Source of the DNA: Paenibacillus chibensis
Lineage (GTDB): Bacteria > Bacillota > Bacilli > Paenibacillales > Paenibacillaceae
Length of the DNA: 64,000 nt
Assembly (NCBI RefSeq): GCF_004001045.1
Contig: NZ_BIMK01000023.1
Coordinates: forward strand, 62,001 to 126,000
Direction of reading: 5' to 3'
Below the pieces are notes generated by a model. It worked only from the letters and a program-made list of their open reading frames with translations. It was not told the DNA's origin and did not search any database. Shown here piece by piece: positions 45,941 to 54,383 of the stretch. The stretch's first letter is position 1. The number at the start of each line of letters is the position of its first letter. The translations under genes were made by a program, and so were the position numbers.

Positions 45941-46294
45941 TCAAAAGCGTCCAATCGCCACGAAAACAGCTAACACGAGCAGAACGATATTCATTCCGAT
46001 ACCCTGATATTCTCTTCGTTTGGCATGAAAAGCGGCGGCCAGAATCATGATGACTCCCAGCGCCAATGCGGCAACCGGAGTAAGAATAGGCCAAATTCCC
46101 GTGGCCTGAGGCAATACCAGGCCCAGACCTCCAAGCAGCTCCGATATCCCGATCACTGCGACATATCCCCTTGAATAATCCTTGACCCAAGGCAACGAAG
46201 CCTTCGCTTTTTCATACTGCAGCGCTTTAGTCGATCCGGCAAAAATAAACATCAAGGCGAGCAGCCCCTGTACAATCCATAATGCGATATTCAT
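45941..46294 (-). CDS. DoxX-family membrane protein
   Basis: 117 residues with four predicted membrane helices: WIVQGLLALMFIFAGSTKALQY, then GYVAVIGISELLGGLGLVLP, the hydrophobic stretch to ALGVIMILAAAFHA, and IVLLVLAVFVAIGRF. It fits DoxX/DoxD-like proteins, often linked with oxidoreductases and electrophile stress. GGAGG lies upstream of the ATG. First gene of a two-gene unit with the dioxygenase. Confidence 0.88.
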   Translation of the reverse strand: MNIALWIVQGLLALMFIFAGSTKALQYEKAKASLPWVKDYSRGYVAVIGISELLGGLGLVLPQATGIWPILTPVAALALGVIMILAAAFHAKRREYQGIGMNIVLLVLAVFVAIGRF

Positions 46295-46362
46295 CGACTC
46301 CGTGTCCTCCCTTGTATGCTGCCTATGTATAGAGCTATAATAATACCAAGGGTGATCTGAAG

Positions 46363-46376
46363 TAAGTAGGCACTTA
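46363..46376. promoter_or_regulatory. Candidate HxlR operator
   Basis: TAAGT-AGGC-ACTTA is a perfect inverted repeat in the centre of the 147-base divergent region between doxX and the HxlR-family gene. The site is suggested only by symmetry and location. Confidence 0.35.
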
Positions 46377-46441
46377 AAATAAACATAGTATACAAAATGA
46401 AACCATAGATGAATACTGCGAAATTCCTGGGAGGGATAAAC

Positions 46442-46813
46442 ATGTCAGACCGCTGCAGGGTCGAGACCGCGCTCGAAATTTTGGTCGGTAAATGGAAACC
46501 CGTCATTCTTTTTCAACTGTTCTCTCATGGAACGATGAGATTCAGCGAGCTTCAAAAAGCGATACCGGACATAACGAAAAAAATGCTTACCTCGCAATTA
46601 CGGGAATTGGAATATCATGATATCGTGCATCGTGAAATTTATCAGCAAATCCCGCCGAAAGTGGAATACTCCATCACGGAATACGGGATGGGCATGACCC
46701 CCGTGCTGCAAGCGATGAACGATTGGGGAATGGCTCATGTGGAGCATTTGAACGAGTTATACGGGGAAGAACGCGAAGTAGAATCATTCGTGAGCAAGGC
46801 CGAAGAAGGGTAG
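46442..46813 (+). CDS. HxlR-family transcriptional regulator
   Basis: 123 residues, a MarR-like winged-helix of the HxlR/YodB type. RCRVETALEILVGKWKPVILFQL is the diagnostic N-terminus, with Cys6 at the redox-sensing position of YodB-like proteins. FSELQKAIPDITKKMLTSQLRELE is the recognition region. The start ATG 46442 follows GGGAGGG. Divergent from doxX-ligB, which it probably represses. Confidence 0.92.
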   Translation: MSDRCRVETALEILVGKWKPVILFQLFSHGTMRFSELQKAIPDITKKMLTSQLRELEYHDIVHREIYQQIPPKVEYSITEYGMGMTPVLQAMNDWGMAHVEHLNELYGEEREVESFVSKAEEG

Positions 46814-46913
46814 AAAGAAGCGTATTTCGCAACCAGTGCATTCACCGTCATCCGGTAGAAGGTCTCTCTAACCGTACGGAAATCACCGGAAAGCCCTCTG
46901 CTCATTCCAAAAT

Positions 46914-46945
46914 AAAAACGAGTCCTTATACAAGGACTCGTTTTT
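46914..46945. terminator. Bidirectional terminator
   Basis: AAAAACGAGTCCTT/AAGGACTCGTTTTT perfect stem, loop ATAC, with A-run and T-run at the two ends; serves pepF and the HxlR gene. Confidence 0.92.
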
Positions 46946-46975
46946 ATGATCCAATCGATTTCAATACAAATAAGC

Positions 46976-48775
46976 TTAGTACAAGCTCTCTAATTCATCG
47001 ATCAAGGATCCTACATAATCGGCTGCGCTGCGGATCGGATCCGGCTTCGACATATCCACGCCTGCAAGCTTCATCAATTCCAGCGGACTCAGCGACCCTC
47101 CAGCCTTCAATACGTCGAGCCAGCGGTCCACGGCAGGCTGCCCTTCCTCGCGGATCAGCTTGGCGACTGCTGTGGATGCGGTAAGGCCTGCGGCATACGT
47201 ATACGGATACAAACTCATATAATAATGAGGCTGACGCATCCAGGTCAGCTTCGCATCCTCATCGATCACGACATCTTCTCCCCAGAACGAAGACAGGATA
47301 TCCCCTTTCAGCTCGCCTAATTTCACGGCAGTGATCGGTTCGTTCTTCATGGCGAGATCATATACCCGCCGCTGAAGCTCGCCTTCGAGCAAATGAGTAA
47401 CGTAATTATGGAAATAAGTTCCAAGCAATTGTGAAATGACCCAGCGTCTCATTCTCGGATCGCTCGATCGGGCAAGCAGATGGTCTGCCAGCAGGAGCTC
47501 GTTCATTGTTGAAGGTGCTTCAATGAAATACAGCGACGGTCTGTAGTTTGTGAGCCGCTGATATTTGCTCGCCAGCATGAGATGTCCGGCATGCCCTACT
47601 TCGTGGGCCAACGTAAAGGCGCCTCTCATGCTATCTGCCCAGCTGATCAGAATATAGGAGTGCACTCCCGGAATGGACATGCAAAACGCGCCCGTTCTTT
47701 TTCCTGCATTGTCCGCGTAATCCACCCATCGATTTGCAAAGGCATCCGATACGATATCCCCATATTCCGGTCCGAGGACCGAGAGGGCCTCCTTAATCAG
47801 ATCCCCCGCTTCCTGAAAAGAAATGCCAGGGCTGAAATCAGGATCGAGCGGGGCTTTGAGATCCGCAAAGGTCATCTGGTCTAATCCAAGCACTCTTTTC
47901 TTCAGTGCGGCGTATTTGCGCATATGAGGCGCTAACTCTTCCTGCAAAATATCCAATACGTTATTGTACATATCCTTCGTAACCTGCTGCGGCGTTAACA
48001 GCATATCCGTCACGGTATCATACCCCCGCAGGCGGGATTCGATCACCTGACGCTTCACTTCCGTACCATAGGCTTCCGCAAACGTATTGCGGTATTTATG
48101 GAGCGTGCCGCTAAAAGCTTTAAAGGAATTACGGCGCAGCTCCGTATCCGGAGATTCGGCGTATTTATTCTCATACAGCGCAAAAGAAACCGGCACTTCT
48201 TCCCCATGGCCGTTGCGGGTAGACGGGAAGGTCATATCGGCGAGCTTACTGCGCTCGTATATGCGGTAAGGCGCCTCTAATACTTCACCGAGCGAGGCAA
48301 GTACCTTTTCCGTCTCCGCTGACAGCCTGTGTGGTTTGGACTGCTCAAGCAATCCGAGACTGCGTTCGAACACCTGAAGCTCAGGCTGTTCTTTTATGTA
48401 ATTTTCAATCGTACCTTCGGGAAGTGCGATGATCTCGGATTTGACGAATGATAGCGCGGAACTGACCATTGAAGCTAGGTCACGCGCTCTCGCTGCGTTC
48501 ATCTGATTTTCAGGGCTGATGCTGTCGCCGGATTGATGCAAATGCGCATAAGCCCCGACACGGTTCATTCTGGCTTGCAGCTCTTCCTGTGCAAGCAAAC
48601 AGGCAAGCAGCGTATCCGCGCCATCGCCCAGCTTTCCTTCGTATTTCGCAACAGAGGAGATGTCTTGCTGAACAGCGGTTAATTCTGCGTCCCATGCTTC
48701 TTTCGTCTCAAAAATATCTTCCAAATTCCATGTGGTTTCCACGTTCACTTCTGCCCGGGTTAAAATTTTCGACAT
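46976..48775 (-). CDS. pepF: Oligoendopeptidase F
   Basis: 599 residues of the M3B metallopeptidase family. The zinc motif is HEVGH at 391-395 within AFTLAHEVGHAGHLM, with the third ligand Glu expected in IEAPSTMNELLLAD. Family length and the GKRTGAFCMSIPG block match PepF. It is cytoplasmic and cleaves peptides of about 7-17 residues. Single gene; a TACAAT -10-like element lies upstream at ~48836-48841. Confidence 0.95.
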   Translation of the reverse strand: MSKILTRAEVNVETTWNLEDIFETKEAWDAELTAVQQDISSVAKYEGKLGDGADTLLACLLAQEELQARMNRVGAYAHLHQSGDSISPENQMNAARARDLASMVSSALSFVKSEIIALPEGTIENYIKEQPELQVFERSLGLLEQSKPHRLSAETEKVLASLGEVLEAPYRIYERSKLADMTFPSTRNGHGEEVPVSFALYENKYAESPDTELRRNSFKAFSGTLHKYRNTFAEAYGTEVKRQVIESRLRGYDTVTDMLLTPQQVTKDMYNNVLDILQEELAPHMRKYAALKKRVLGLDQMTFADLKAPLDPDFSPGISFQEAGDLIKEALSVLGPEYGDIVSDAFANRWVDYADNAGKRTGAFCMSIPGVHSYILISWADSMRGAFTLAHEVGHAGHLMLASKYQRLTNYRPSLYFIEAPSTMNELLLADHLLARSSDPRMRRWVISQLLGTYFHNYVTHLLEGELQRRVYDLAMKNEPITAVKLGELKGDILSSFWGEDVVIDEDAKLTWMRQPHYYMSLYPYTYAAGLTASTAVAKLIREEGQPAVDRWLDVLKAGGSLSPLELMKLAGVDMSKPDPIRSAADYVGSLIDELESLY

Positions 48776-49118
48776 ACGTTAAGCACCTCTCCCATGTTAT
48801 TCATTGACCCTATATGTTGGCGCCAATAAATCCCATTGTATCATAGATTCAGCTGCTTTAACCTGCGAGCAAGTTCGATGGAACCATTCCTTGCCTCTAA
48901 CGTAAAAGATAGAGTAAGCTCGGAATGCACCAAGAACCAATAAGTGACGGGCAAGCATCCGCTAACTGCCTGTACGCTCGATCAAGATTTTAGATTCACT
49001 TAAACATTCTTTAAGGTTCCCTTCAGATTGACGGGTTACAATACGGTTAGGCTGAAACTCTCACATCCACAAGTCATCGTATTCGATACACCCAAAACAG
49101 GAAAAGAGGTTTTTGACC
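48776..49118. other. Divergent intergenic region pepF / small secreted protein
   Basis: About 340 bases without a coding frame. Near 48840 a TACAAT-like -10 faces pepF. Near 49028 a TTGACG/TACAAT cluster faces the secreted-protein gene, but the spacing of the boxes is wrong for one promoter. Nothing else is recognised. Confidence 0.4.
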
Positions 49119-49508
49119 ATGAATATCAAAAGAATCATGATTGTCGGAAGTATCGTCGTCGTGATGTCCTTCGGAAGCTCCGCCCTAAGCAGCTCTACCA
49201 CAAACGCCAGCCCGGCTGCCAAATGGGCCGCCACCGGCGTTGATGACAAAGATCCTCTGCTCGATGCCTTGAATCAAGCATCTGAAGATGAGCTATATGA
49301 ATCCTTATACGAAGGGAAATCCCTGCAAGATATCGCCGCCGAGAAGGACGTGGATATTACAGGGATTATCGAGCTGCAAACCGCGCAGCTGACCAAGCAG
49401 CTGGATGTAAGGCTCCGAAGCGGCAGCATCACTGCTGAGCAGTACGCCGTATATAAAGGAGAAGTCCGGGATATCATCGAACAGAGCGTCATCACTTCCT
49501 TTGGTTGA
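49119..49508 (+). CDS. Small secreted protein, function unknown
   Basis: 129 residues. A signal peptide is clear: positive start MNIKR, hydrophobic IMIVGSIVVVMSFG, then SSALSSSTTNA with a probable cleavage around residue 30. The mature part is acidic and helical, containing LYESLYEGKSLQDIAAEKDVD and repeated Gln/Leu-rich helices. It resembles the YckD/DUF2680 style of small exported Bacillota proteins, but no function follows. GAGGT lies 8 bases before the ATG. Terminator directly downstream. Confidence 0.8.
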   Translation: MNIKRIMIVGSIVVVMSFGSSALSSSTTNASPAAKWAATGVDDKDPLLDALNQASEDELYESLYEGKSLQDIAAEKDVDITGIIELQTAQLTKQLDVRLRSGSITAEQYAVYKGEVRDIIEQSVITSFG

Positions 49509-49573
49509 TCGAGAGTTACATAGTTCTCGTATTCACTCCATGACTTTGGACGCGCATACTTAATGGATTACGG

Positions 49574-49601
49574 AAAAGCCGGCGAATGATCGCCGGCTTT
49601 T
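49574..49601. terminator. Bidirectional terminator
   Basis: AAAAGCCGGCG/CGCCGGCTTTT stem with a 6-base loop between converging genes. Confidence 0.9.
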
Positions 49602-49615
49602 GTCGTGTAGAGACC

Positions 49616-51115
49616 TCATAAAGTCACATGCCTGCAGTTCAGCAATTCACCAACCTTTTGAAATAACCTGGCGTTATGACCAGCAGACAAAGCACAGTGG
49701 TGTGTTGGAGCTTCGTTAAACCACGACTCCATGTAGGCGTCTGGATCAGAGCGGAATCGAACGGGTGTCTGTGTATTCCCAATACGCATGATCGGTCCTT
49801 TCGTCGACTCCCCTTCGCTTATGATCAGCTTCAGCCGCCCATCGCCAGTCTGGGTCACGTTCAATGTGGTCACAGGTCCGGAACGCACCTTGGCCTCCAC
49901 GGATATTCCCGCCCCCTGCTTGCCGTGATACAGTCCCATTCCGCGAAGTATCGGCTTGTCGTCCGAAATTGCGGCATGAAACGGTCCGTCATGACCCAGC
50001 ACAATTGTCTGGTCTTCATAGTCCACGACGACGATTTCGGAGAAGCTGCCTCCTTTGCCGAGAGTATCGCAAATTTTCATCGCTGCTGCGGTCTTCAGAT
50101 CCCCTTCTCCGGCACATGGAACTCCGCGTGCGGTTAACAGGGAATGACCGAGAATAAATCCGCTCTGCAGCATTTCGTACTCCCCTCCCGGAGCTCCGTG
50201 ATAGTAGTAGGCCAACGCATCGAGACGATATTCCCTGACAAGCTTTTCCTGTGCCGCGGCAACCTTGCATGACCAGTACAGCTGCTCTTCCGTCGGCATT
50301 TGGGCGATGGGATCGGAAGAAGCATCCCCGCCGATCGCAAACATGTTCTTAGTCTCCTTAAGCTTCTCCTCAATTTCCTGATTGGTGACTGTCCGCAGGA
50401 GGCGATCCAAATCACACATCTCCAAAATTTCGATATGGATCCCAAGCTGCGCCTGCAGCATCGTAAAGTCGCTGTACATGTCGAGCATCCCGCTGTACGT
50501 GTTTCCGAGAAACCCAAACCTTGATTGGCGCAGCGTACGAACAGCAGCTGCCGCTTCGATCCATTCTTCGATTTCCTTCCAGGCCCGGATTGCTTCTGCT
50601 CGTTCCGCGGTTTGTTCATTGGCTAAGGAAGCTGCCGGTGTTTCAGTCAGACCCAGCAGACCGTTTACAACCCTGAAGGGGATCCCCGCCCGGTTGAAAG
50701 CATTGGAAATCTCCGGCACCGGGCATGCACTGCAATGAGCAAGCCATTCTCCGGTCGTCGTCCGTTCATAATCGATCCGGGCTGCCGGCTGCAGATTCAG
50801 TACAATGACCGGCTTGGAGCAGATTTGATGAATCGGCAAAATGGCCGAACTCGTGCAGTAGGTCGCGGAATGGCAGAAGATCAGATCCACTTGGTGATGA
50901 TTGAACCATTCCCCCGCTTCACGGCCTTTGGCTTCGTTATCAACAATACCGAAGTGATATACGTCGCAGTGCGCAGACATTCGGGATTCCAAAAACTTCC
51001 CATATCCGGCCAAGCGCTCCCTCAGATCCGGAAATTGGCTCCAATATGCCTCAAGGCCAATGGAGTACAGACCGATTCTCGCTTTAAGAGCGGATTTGAT
51101 CGGCGGTTTATGCAT
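49616..51115 (-). CDS. L-fucose/L-arabinose isomerase-like protein
   Basis: 499 residues of the AraA/FucI isomerase superfamily. The N-terminus ARIGLYSIGLEAYWSQFPDL is AraA-like. VDLIFCHSATYCTSSAILPIHQ follows, and the metal-binding Glu is expected in CAGEGDLKTAAAMKI (AraA has FEGDWKTAA), with a His in the C-terminal THHCALS. Overall it is too divergent to name the sugar. It sits alone, divergent from an AraC regulator, without kinase or transporter. AAGGGATGGTGA precedes the ATG. Confidence 0.82.
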   Translation of the reverse strand: MHKPPIKSALKARIGLYSIGLEAYWSQFPDLRERLAGYGKFLESRMSAHCDVYHFGIVDNEAKGREAGEWFNHHQVDLIFCHSATYCTSSAILPIHQICSKPVIVLNLQPAARIDYERTTTGEWLAHCSACPVPEISNAFNRAGIPFRVVNGLLGLTETPAASLANEQTAERAEAIRAWKEIEEWIEAAAAVRTLRQSRFGFLGNTYSGMLDMYSDFTMLQAQLGIHIEILEMCDLDRLLRTVTNQEIEEKLKETKNMFAIGGDASSDPIAQMPTEEQLYWSCKVAAAQEKLVREYRLDALAYYYHGAPGGEYEMLQSGFILGHSLLTARGVPCAGEGDLKTAAAMKICDTLGKGGSFSEIVVVDYEDQTIVLGHDGPFHAAISDDKPILRGMGLYHGKQGAGISVEAKVRSGPVTTLNVTQTGDGRLKLIISEGESTKGPIMRIGNTQTPVRFRSDPDAYMESWFNEAPTHHCALSAGHNARLFQKVGELLNCRHVTL

Positions 51116-51280
51116 AACAACTCACCATCCCTTTCTTTCGTTTCTATCGTTGTTCGGGAAATCAAATAGCAATAATAGAACATCCATGATTAGTGTATAC
51201 GTTTACATTCCTTGCTGCATCGAATAATATTGTGATGATATAACACTATCTTGCGGTCATCGCACGGAGGCGAAAAGCAC

Positions 51281-52165
51281 TTGAGAAAGTATCCGCTTCA
51301 GGTCGATTGGGATCTATCTTCAGAGTCTGAGAACATTGAGGTAACACCAAGCCTGCTGGCTCAATCGATGTTTTTTTATGTACAGGCAACCGGTAGATTT
51401 CAAGCCTACAGCCGCTATTTCACCAGAAGATCGCATTACCATTCCTATTTGTTTCTCTTGACCCGGCGCGGACGCGGGAAGCTGAAGTACAGACAGAAAT
51501 CCTATGCCCTTCCGCCTGGAAGCGTTATGCTGCTCGACTGCAAAGAAGCGCATGAATATGGTACCGCGGGTGCGGACGGATGGGATATGGATTGGGTGCA
51601 TTTTAACGGGGGCAGCAGTCAAAGCTACGTCGAGCTGATCGTCAACAACGCAGGGCCCGTTCTCTCTTTAACGGACAATTCAGTCATTCCTCGTTTGTTG
51701 GATGAGCTGCTTCTCGCCCATCGCAAGCGCCGGTTGGATACGGATATTCTAAGCTCCCAATGGATTGTCGAGATGCTGACTGAGCTGCTTCTTCAGAGCA
51801 TTCATAAAAACTCAGATTCCGCTGAAGCAACCTATCCGGCTTATATACTCGAGATCATGAATGAAATGGAGCGAAACTGCAGTGCCAAAATTCCGCTCGA
51901 CGAGCTTGCTGCGCAGCACAGCTTCAGCAAATATCATCTGGCACGCGAGTTTAAACGCTACACGGGCTACAGCCCGAATGAGTATTTGACTCATGTGCGG
52001 CTGTCCCTCGCCAAAGAAATGCTGAAGTTTTCGCGCATGACCATCACTCAGATTGCCGAGCATACCGGCTACAATCAACCCAGCTTTTTCATTAAAATGT
52101 TCAAGCAAAAAGAAGGCATCACGCCGCTGGAGTTCCGCAAGTTCTGGAGTGAGCGTCTGGATTAA
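51281..52165 (+). CDS. AraC-family regulator with cupin-type sensor
   Basis: 294 residues. The N-terminal AraC-type ligand-binding cupin (~35-140) shows HYHSYLFLLTRRGRGKLKYR, PPGSVMLLDCKEAHEY and WDMDWVHFNG. The C-terminal double HTH is IPLDELAAQHSFSKYHLAREF with the second helix pair ITQIAEHTGYNQPSFFIKMF. The start is TTG 51281 with GGAGG 10 bases upstream. Divergent from the isomerase-like gene, which it likely controls in response to a sugar. Confidence 0.9.
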   Translation: MRKYPLQVDWDLSSESENIEVTPSLLAQSMFFYVQATGRFQAYSRYFTRRSHYHSYLFLLTRRGRGKLKYRQKSYALPPGSVMLLDCKEAHEYGTAGADGWDMDWVHFNGGSSQSYVELIVNNAGPVLSLTDNSVIPRLLDELLLAHRKRRLDTDILSSQWIVEMLTELLLQSIHKNSDSAEATYPAYILEIMNEMERNCSAKIPLDELAAQHSFSKYHLAREFKRYTGYSPNEYLTHVRLSLAKEMLKFSRMTITQIAEHTGYNQPSFFIKMFKQKEGITPLEFRKFWSERLD

Positions 52166-52186
52166 ACGCATACCCTTGCACAAAAA

Positions 52187-52212
52187 AAAGACTGCCGACA
52201 ATGGCAGTCTTT
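52187..52212. terminator. Bidirectional terminator
   Basis: AAAGACTGCC/GGCAGTCTTT stem with a preceding A-run; lies between the converging AraC and aminopeptidase genes. Confidence 0.8.
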
Positions 52213-52268
52213 GCTTATATTTGCCTACTGCTTGTTCAATTGCTGAATCTGATCTGTATCGAACGCTT

Positions 52269-53501
52269 CTAAAATGCCCAGTTGCCCCGGCGGAACACAG
52301 CTTCTCTCTGCCCATCCTCCGTGATTCCGTCGATGGATAGTTCAGCCGAACCGATCATAAAGTCAACATGAACCAGGCTCTGGTTCGCCCCATTTTGAGC
52401 CAGCTCCGCGGAGTCCATTTCCTTTCCGCCTTCCAGGTTTACCGGATAAGCTTGTCCGAGAGCGAGATGACAGGACGCGTTTTCATCAAACAACGTGTTA
52501 TAAAAAATAACCTTTGAATTTGAAATCGGAGAGTCATGCGGTACCAGCGCAACCTCGCCTAAGGACCGCGCGCCTGGATCCGTATCCAAGAGCTTTTGCA
52601 GGGCTTCGGCGCCCTCTTCGGCCGTAAAATCAACAACTTTTCCATCCTTGAAAGTCAATGAGAAGCCATCGATAACCACACCATTGTAATTTAGAGGCAA
52701 GGTGCTGCGTACCGTTCCATTGACACCGTCCTTGCTTGGAAGCGTATATACTTCCTCCGTCGGGATGTTCGGATTGAACAAAACGCCGCTTGCATTGTAT
52801 TTTGCGCCGCCAAGCCAGATATGACCCTTGGGTAAATCAATGGTAAGCGAAGTGCCTGGAGCTTCATAATGAAGCTGCTTGTAGCTCTTAGCATTCAGAA
52901 GCTTGACCATTTCGCTGAGCTTGGCATTATGTACTCCCCAAGCGGATACCGGATCCTCATGGTCTATGCGGGTTGCGTCGATAATACGCTCCCATAGCTT
53001 CTGCAGCGCAGCGCCCTCTGTTTCACCCGGAAATACCTTGGCTGCCCATTCAGGTGTGGCATAGGACATTAACGTCCAGGCGTTTTTGTGGGCCATCAGA
53101 TAGCTGCGGTATTTGCTTAGAGCGGTAGCTGCTGCTTTGGCAGCTGTCGCTACCCGGGAAGGATCTACCTCATTCAATAAATCCGGATCAGGAGAGTAAA
53201 TCTGGATAAAAGCCGCACCGTTTTCCGCATATTGCTCCATCGCCGCTGCACGCCACTGCGGATATTCCGAGAACGATTCTTCAGGGGCATTCAGGTATTT
53301 AATTTTGGTCAACTGTTCATCATTGTACTCCACATAAACATGATGCGCGCCCACCTCATATGCTTTCAGGGTGATAAGCCGGACAAGGTCCGCAGCTGCG
53401 ATCGGGGCCATGACGACAACGGTCTGACCGGGTGTTACATTGACGCCTACCTTGACGGCAAGCTCTGCATATTTTTCTAATTGCTGCTTTGTTGGATACA
53501 T
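52269..53501 (-). CDS. M29-family aminopeptidase (AmpS-like)
   Basis: 410 residues, the length of B. subtilis AmpS. It begins YPTKQQLEKYAELAVKVGVNVTPGQ, as in AmpS/PepS. Metal-binding acids and His are expected in VVIDGFSLTFKDGKVVDF, EVALVPHDSPIS, LFDENASCHLALGQAY and HVDFMIGS. It is a cytosolic metalloenzyme removing N-terminal residues from peptides. The ATG at 53501 follows GGGGG by 7 bases; an upstream frame to 53582 has no family similarity. Confidence 0.93.
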   Translation of the reverse strand: MYPTKQQLEKYAELAVKVGVNVTPGQTVVVMAPIAAADLVRLITLKAYEVGAHHVYVEYNDEQLTKIKYLNAPEESFSEYPQWRAAAMEQYAENGAAFIQIYSPDPDLLNEVDPSRVATAAKAAATALSKYRSYLMAHKNAWTLMSYATPEWAAKVFPGETEGAALQKLWERIIDATRIDHEDPVSAWGVHNAKLSEMVKLLNAKSYKQLHYEAPGTSLTIDLPKGHIWLGGAKYNASGVLFNPNIPTEEVYTLPSKDGVNGTVRSTLPLNYNGVVIDGFSLTFKDGKVVDFTAEEGAEALQKLLDTDPGARSLGEVALVPHDSPISNSKVIFYNTLFDENASCHLALGQAYPVNLEGGKEMDSAELAQNGANQSLVHVDFMIGSAELSIDGITEDGQREAVFRRGNWAF

Positions 53502-53583
53502 GCTAATTCCCCCATTCTGTAAAACTGCTACTCTATTATAATGGCTATCGGATGAAAAAACATCTTGCCGCGAACACGGCAAA

Positions 53584-53606
53584 AAAGCCGCGTTCTTCGC
53601 GGCTTT
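53584..53606 (-). terminator. Terminator of amino-acid ABC transporter operon
   Basis: AAAGCCGCG/CGCGGCTTT stem with six Ts on the minus strand, 43 bases after the ATPase stop codon. Confidence 0.87.
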
Positions 53607-53648
53607 CCGTATGACTATTTATGCAGCATGCTTATTTATCCAGCGTCA

Positions 53649-54383
53649 TCAAGCCTTCAGCACCTTATCCAGAAAGCTGATCGTTCGCTCATGCTTTGGA
53701 TTGCCGAACACTTCCTCCGGCGTTCCTTCCTCCACGATATATCCGCCATCCATAAAGATCACCCGATCGGCCACTTCGCGGGCAAAGCCCATTTCATGGG
53801 TGACGATCATCATCGTCATGCCTTCGCGCGCCAAATCGTTCATGACGCCCAGCACCTCTCCGACCATTTCCGGATCCAGGGCCGATGTGGGTTCATCGAA
53901 CAGCATAATGTCGGGATTCATGGCCAGCGCTCTCGCGATGGCTACCCGCTGTTTCTGCCCGCCTGACAGCTGGCTAGGGAAAGCATCGGCTTTATCGGAT
54001 AAACCCACCTGCTCCAGCAGGCGCAGCGCGGCTGTACGGGCTTCCTTCTCCGACTGTTTGCCCAGCTCCATGGGAGCAAACATGATATTTTTCAATACGT
54101 TGAAATGCGGAAACAGGTTGAAATGCTGGAACACCATACCGATGTTTTCCCGCACCTTGTTGATATTGGTTTTCGGATCGTTGATATCCTGATCATCGAC
54201 AATGACTTTACCGGCCGAAATCTCTTCAAGCCGGTTCATGCAGCGGAGAAAGGTGCTTTTACCGGAACCGGAAGGTCCGATAACGCATACGACCTCTCCC
54301 TCTTCAACCTTCACGTCGATGCCTTTCAGCACTTCATTTGCACCAAAATTCTTTTTTAATCCTTCGACACGAATTTTACCCAC
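53649..54383 (-). CDS. Polar amino-acid ABC transporter ATPase (GlnQ-like)
   Basis: 244 residues. Walker A is GPSGSGKST (~35), the Q-loop follows in FQHFNLFPH, the signature is LSGGQKQRVAIARAL, and Walker B is IMLFDEPTSALDPE with the H-loop in MMIVTHEMGFA. All are typical of the GlnQ/ArtM group. The start is GTG with AAGGAAGGTG upstream; it overlaps the permease gene by 8 bases. It powers uptake through the fused binding-protein/permease of that gene. Confidence 0.94.
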   Translation of the reverse strand: MGKIRVEGLKKNFGANEVLKGIDVKVEEGEVVCVIGPSGSGKSTFLRCMNRLEEISAGKVIVDDQDINDPKTNINKVRENIGMVFQHFNLFPHFNVLKNIMFAPMELGKQSEKEARTAALRLLEQVGLSDKADAFPSQLSGGQKQRVAIARALAMNPDIMLFDEPTSALDPEMVGEVLGVMNDLAREGMTMMIVTHEMGFAREVADRVIFMDGGYIVEEGTPEEVFGNPKHERTISFLDKVLKA

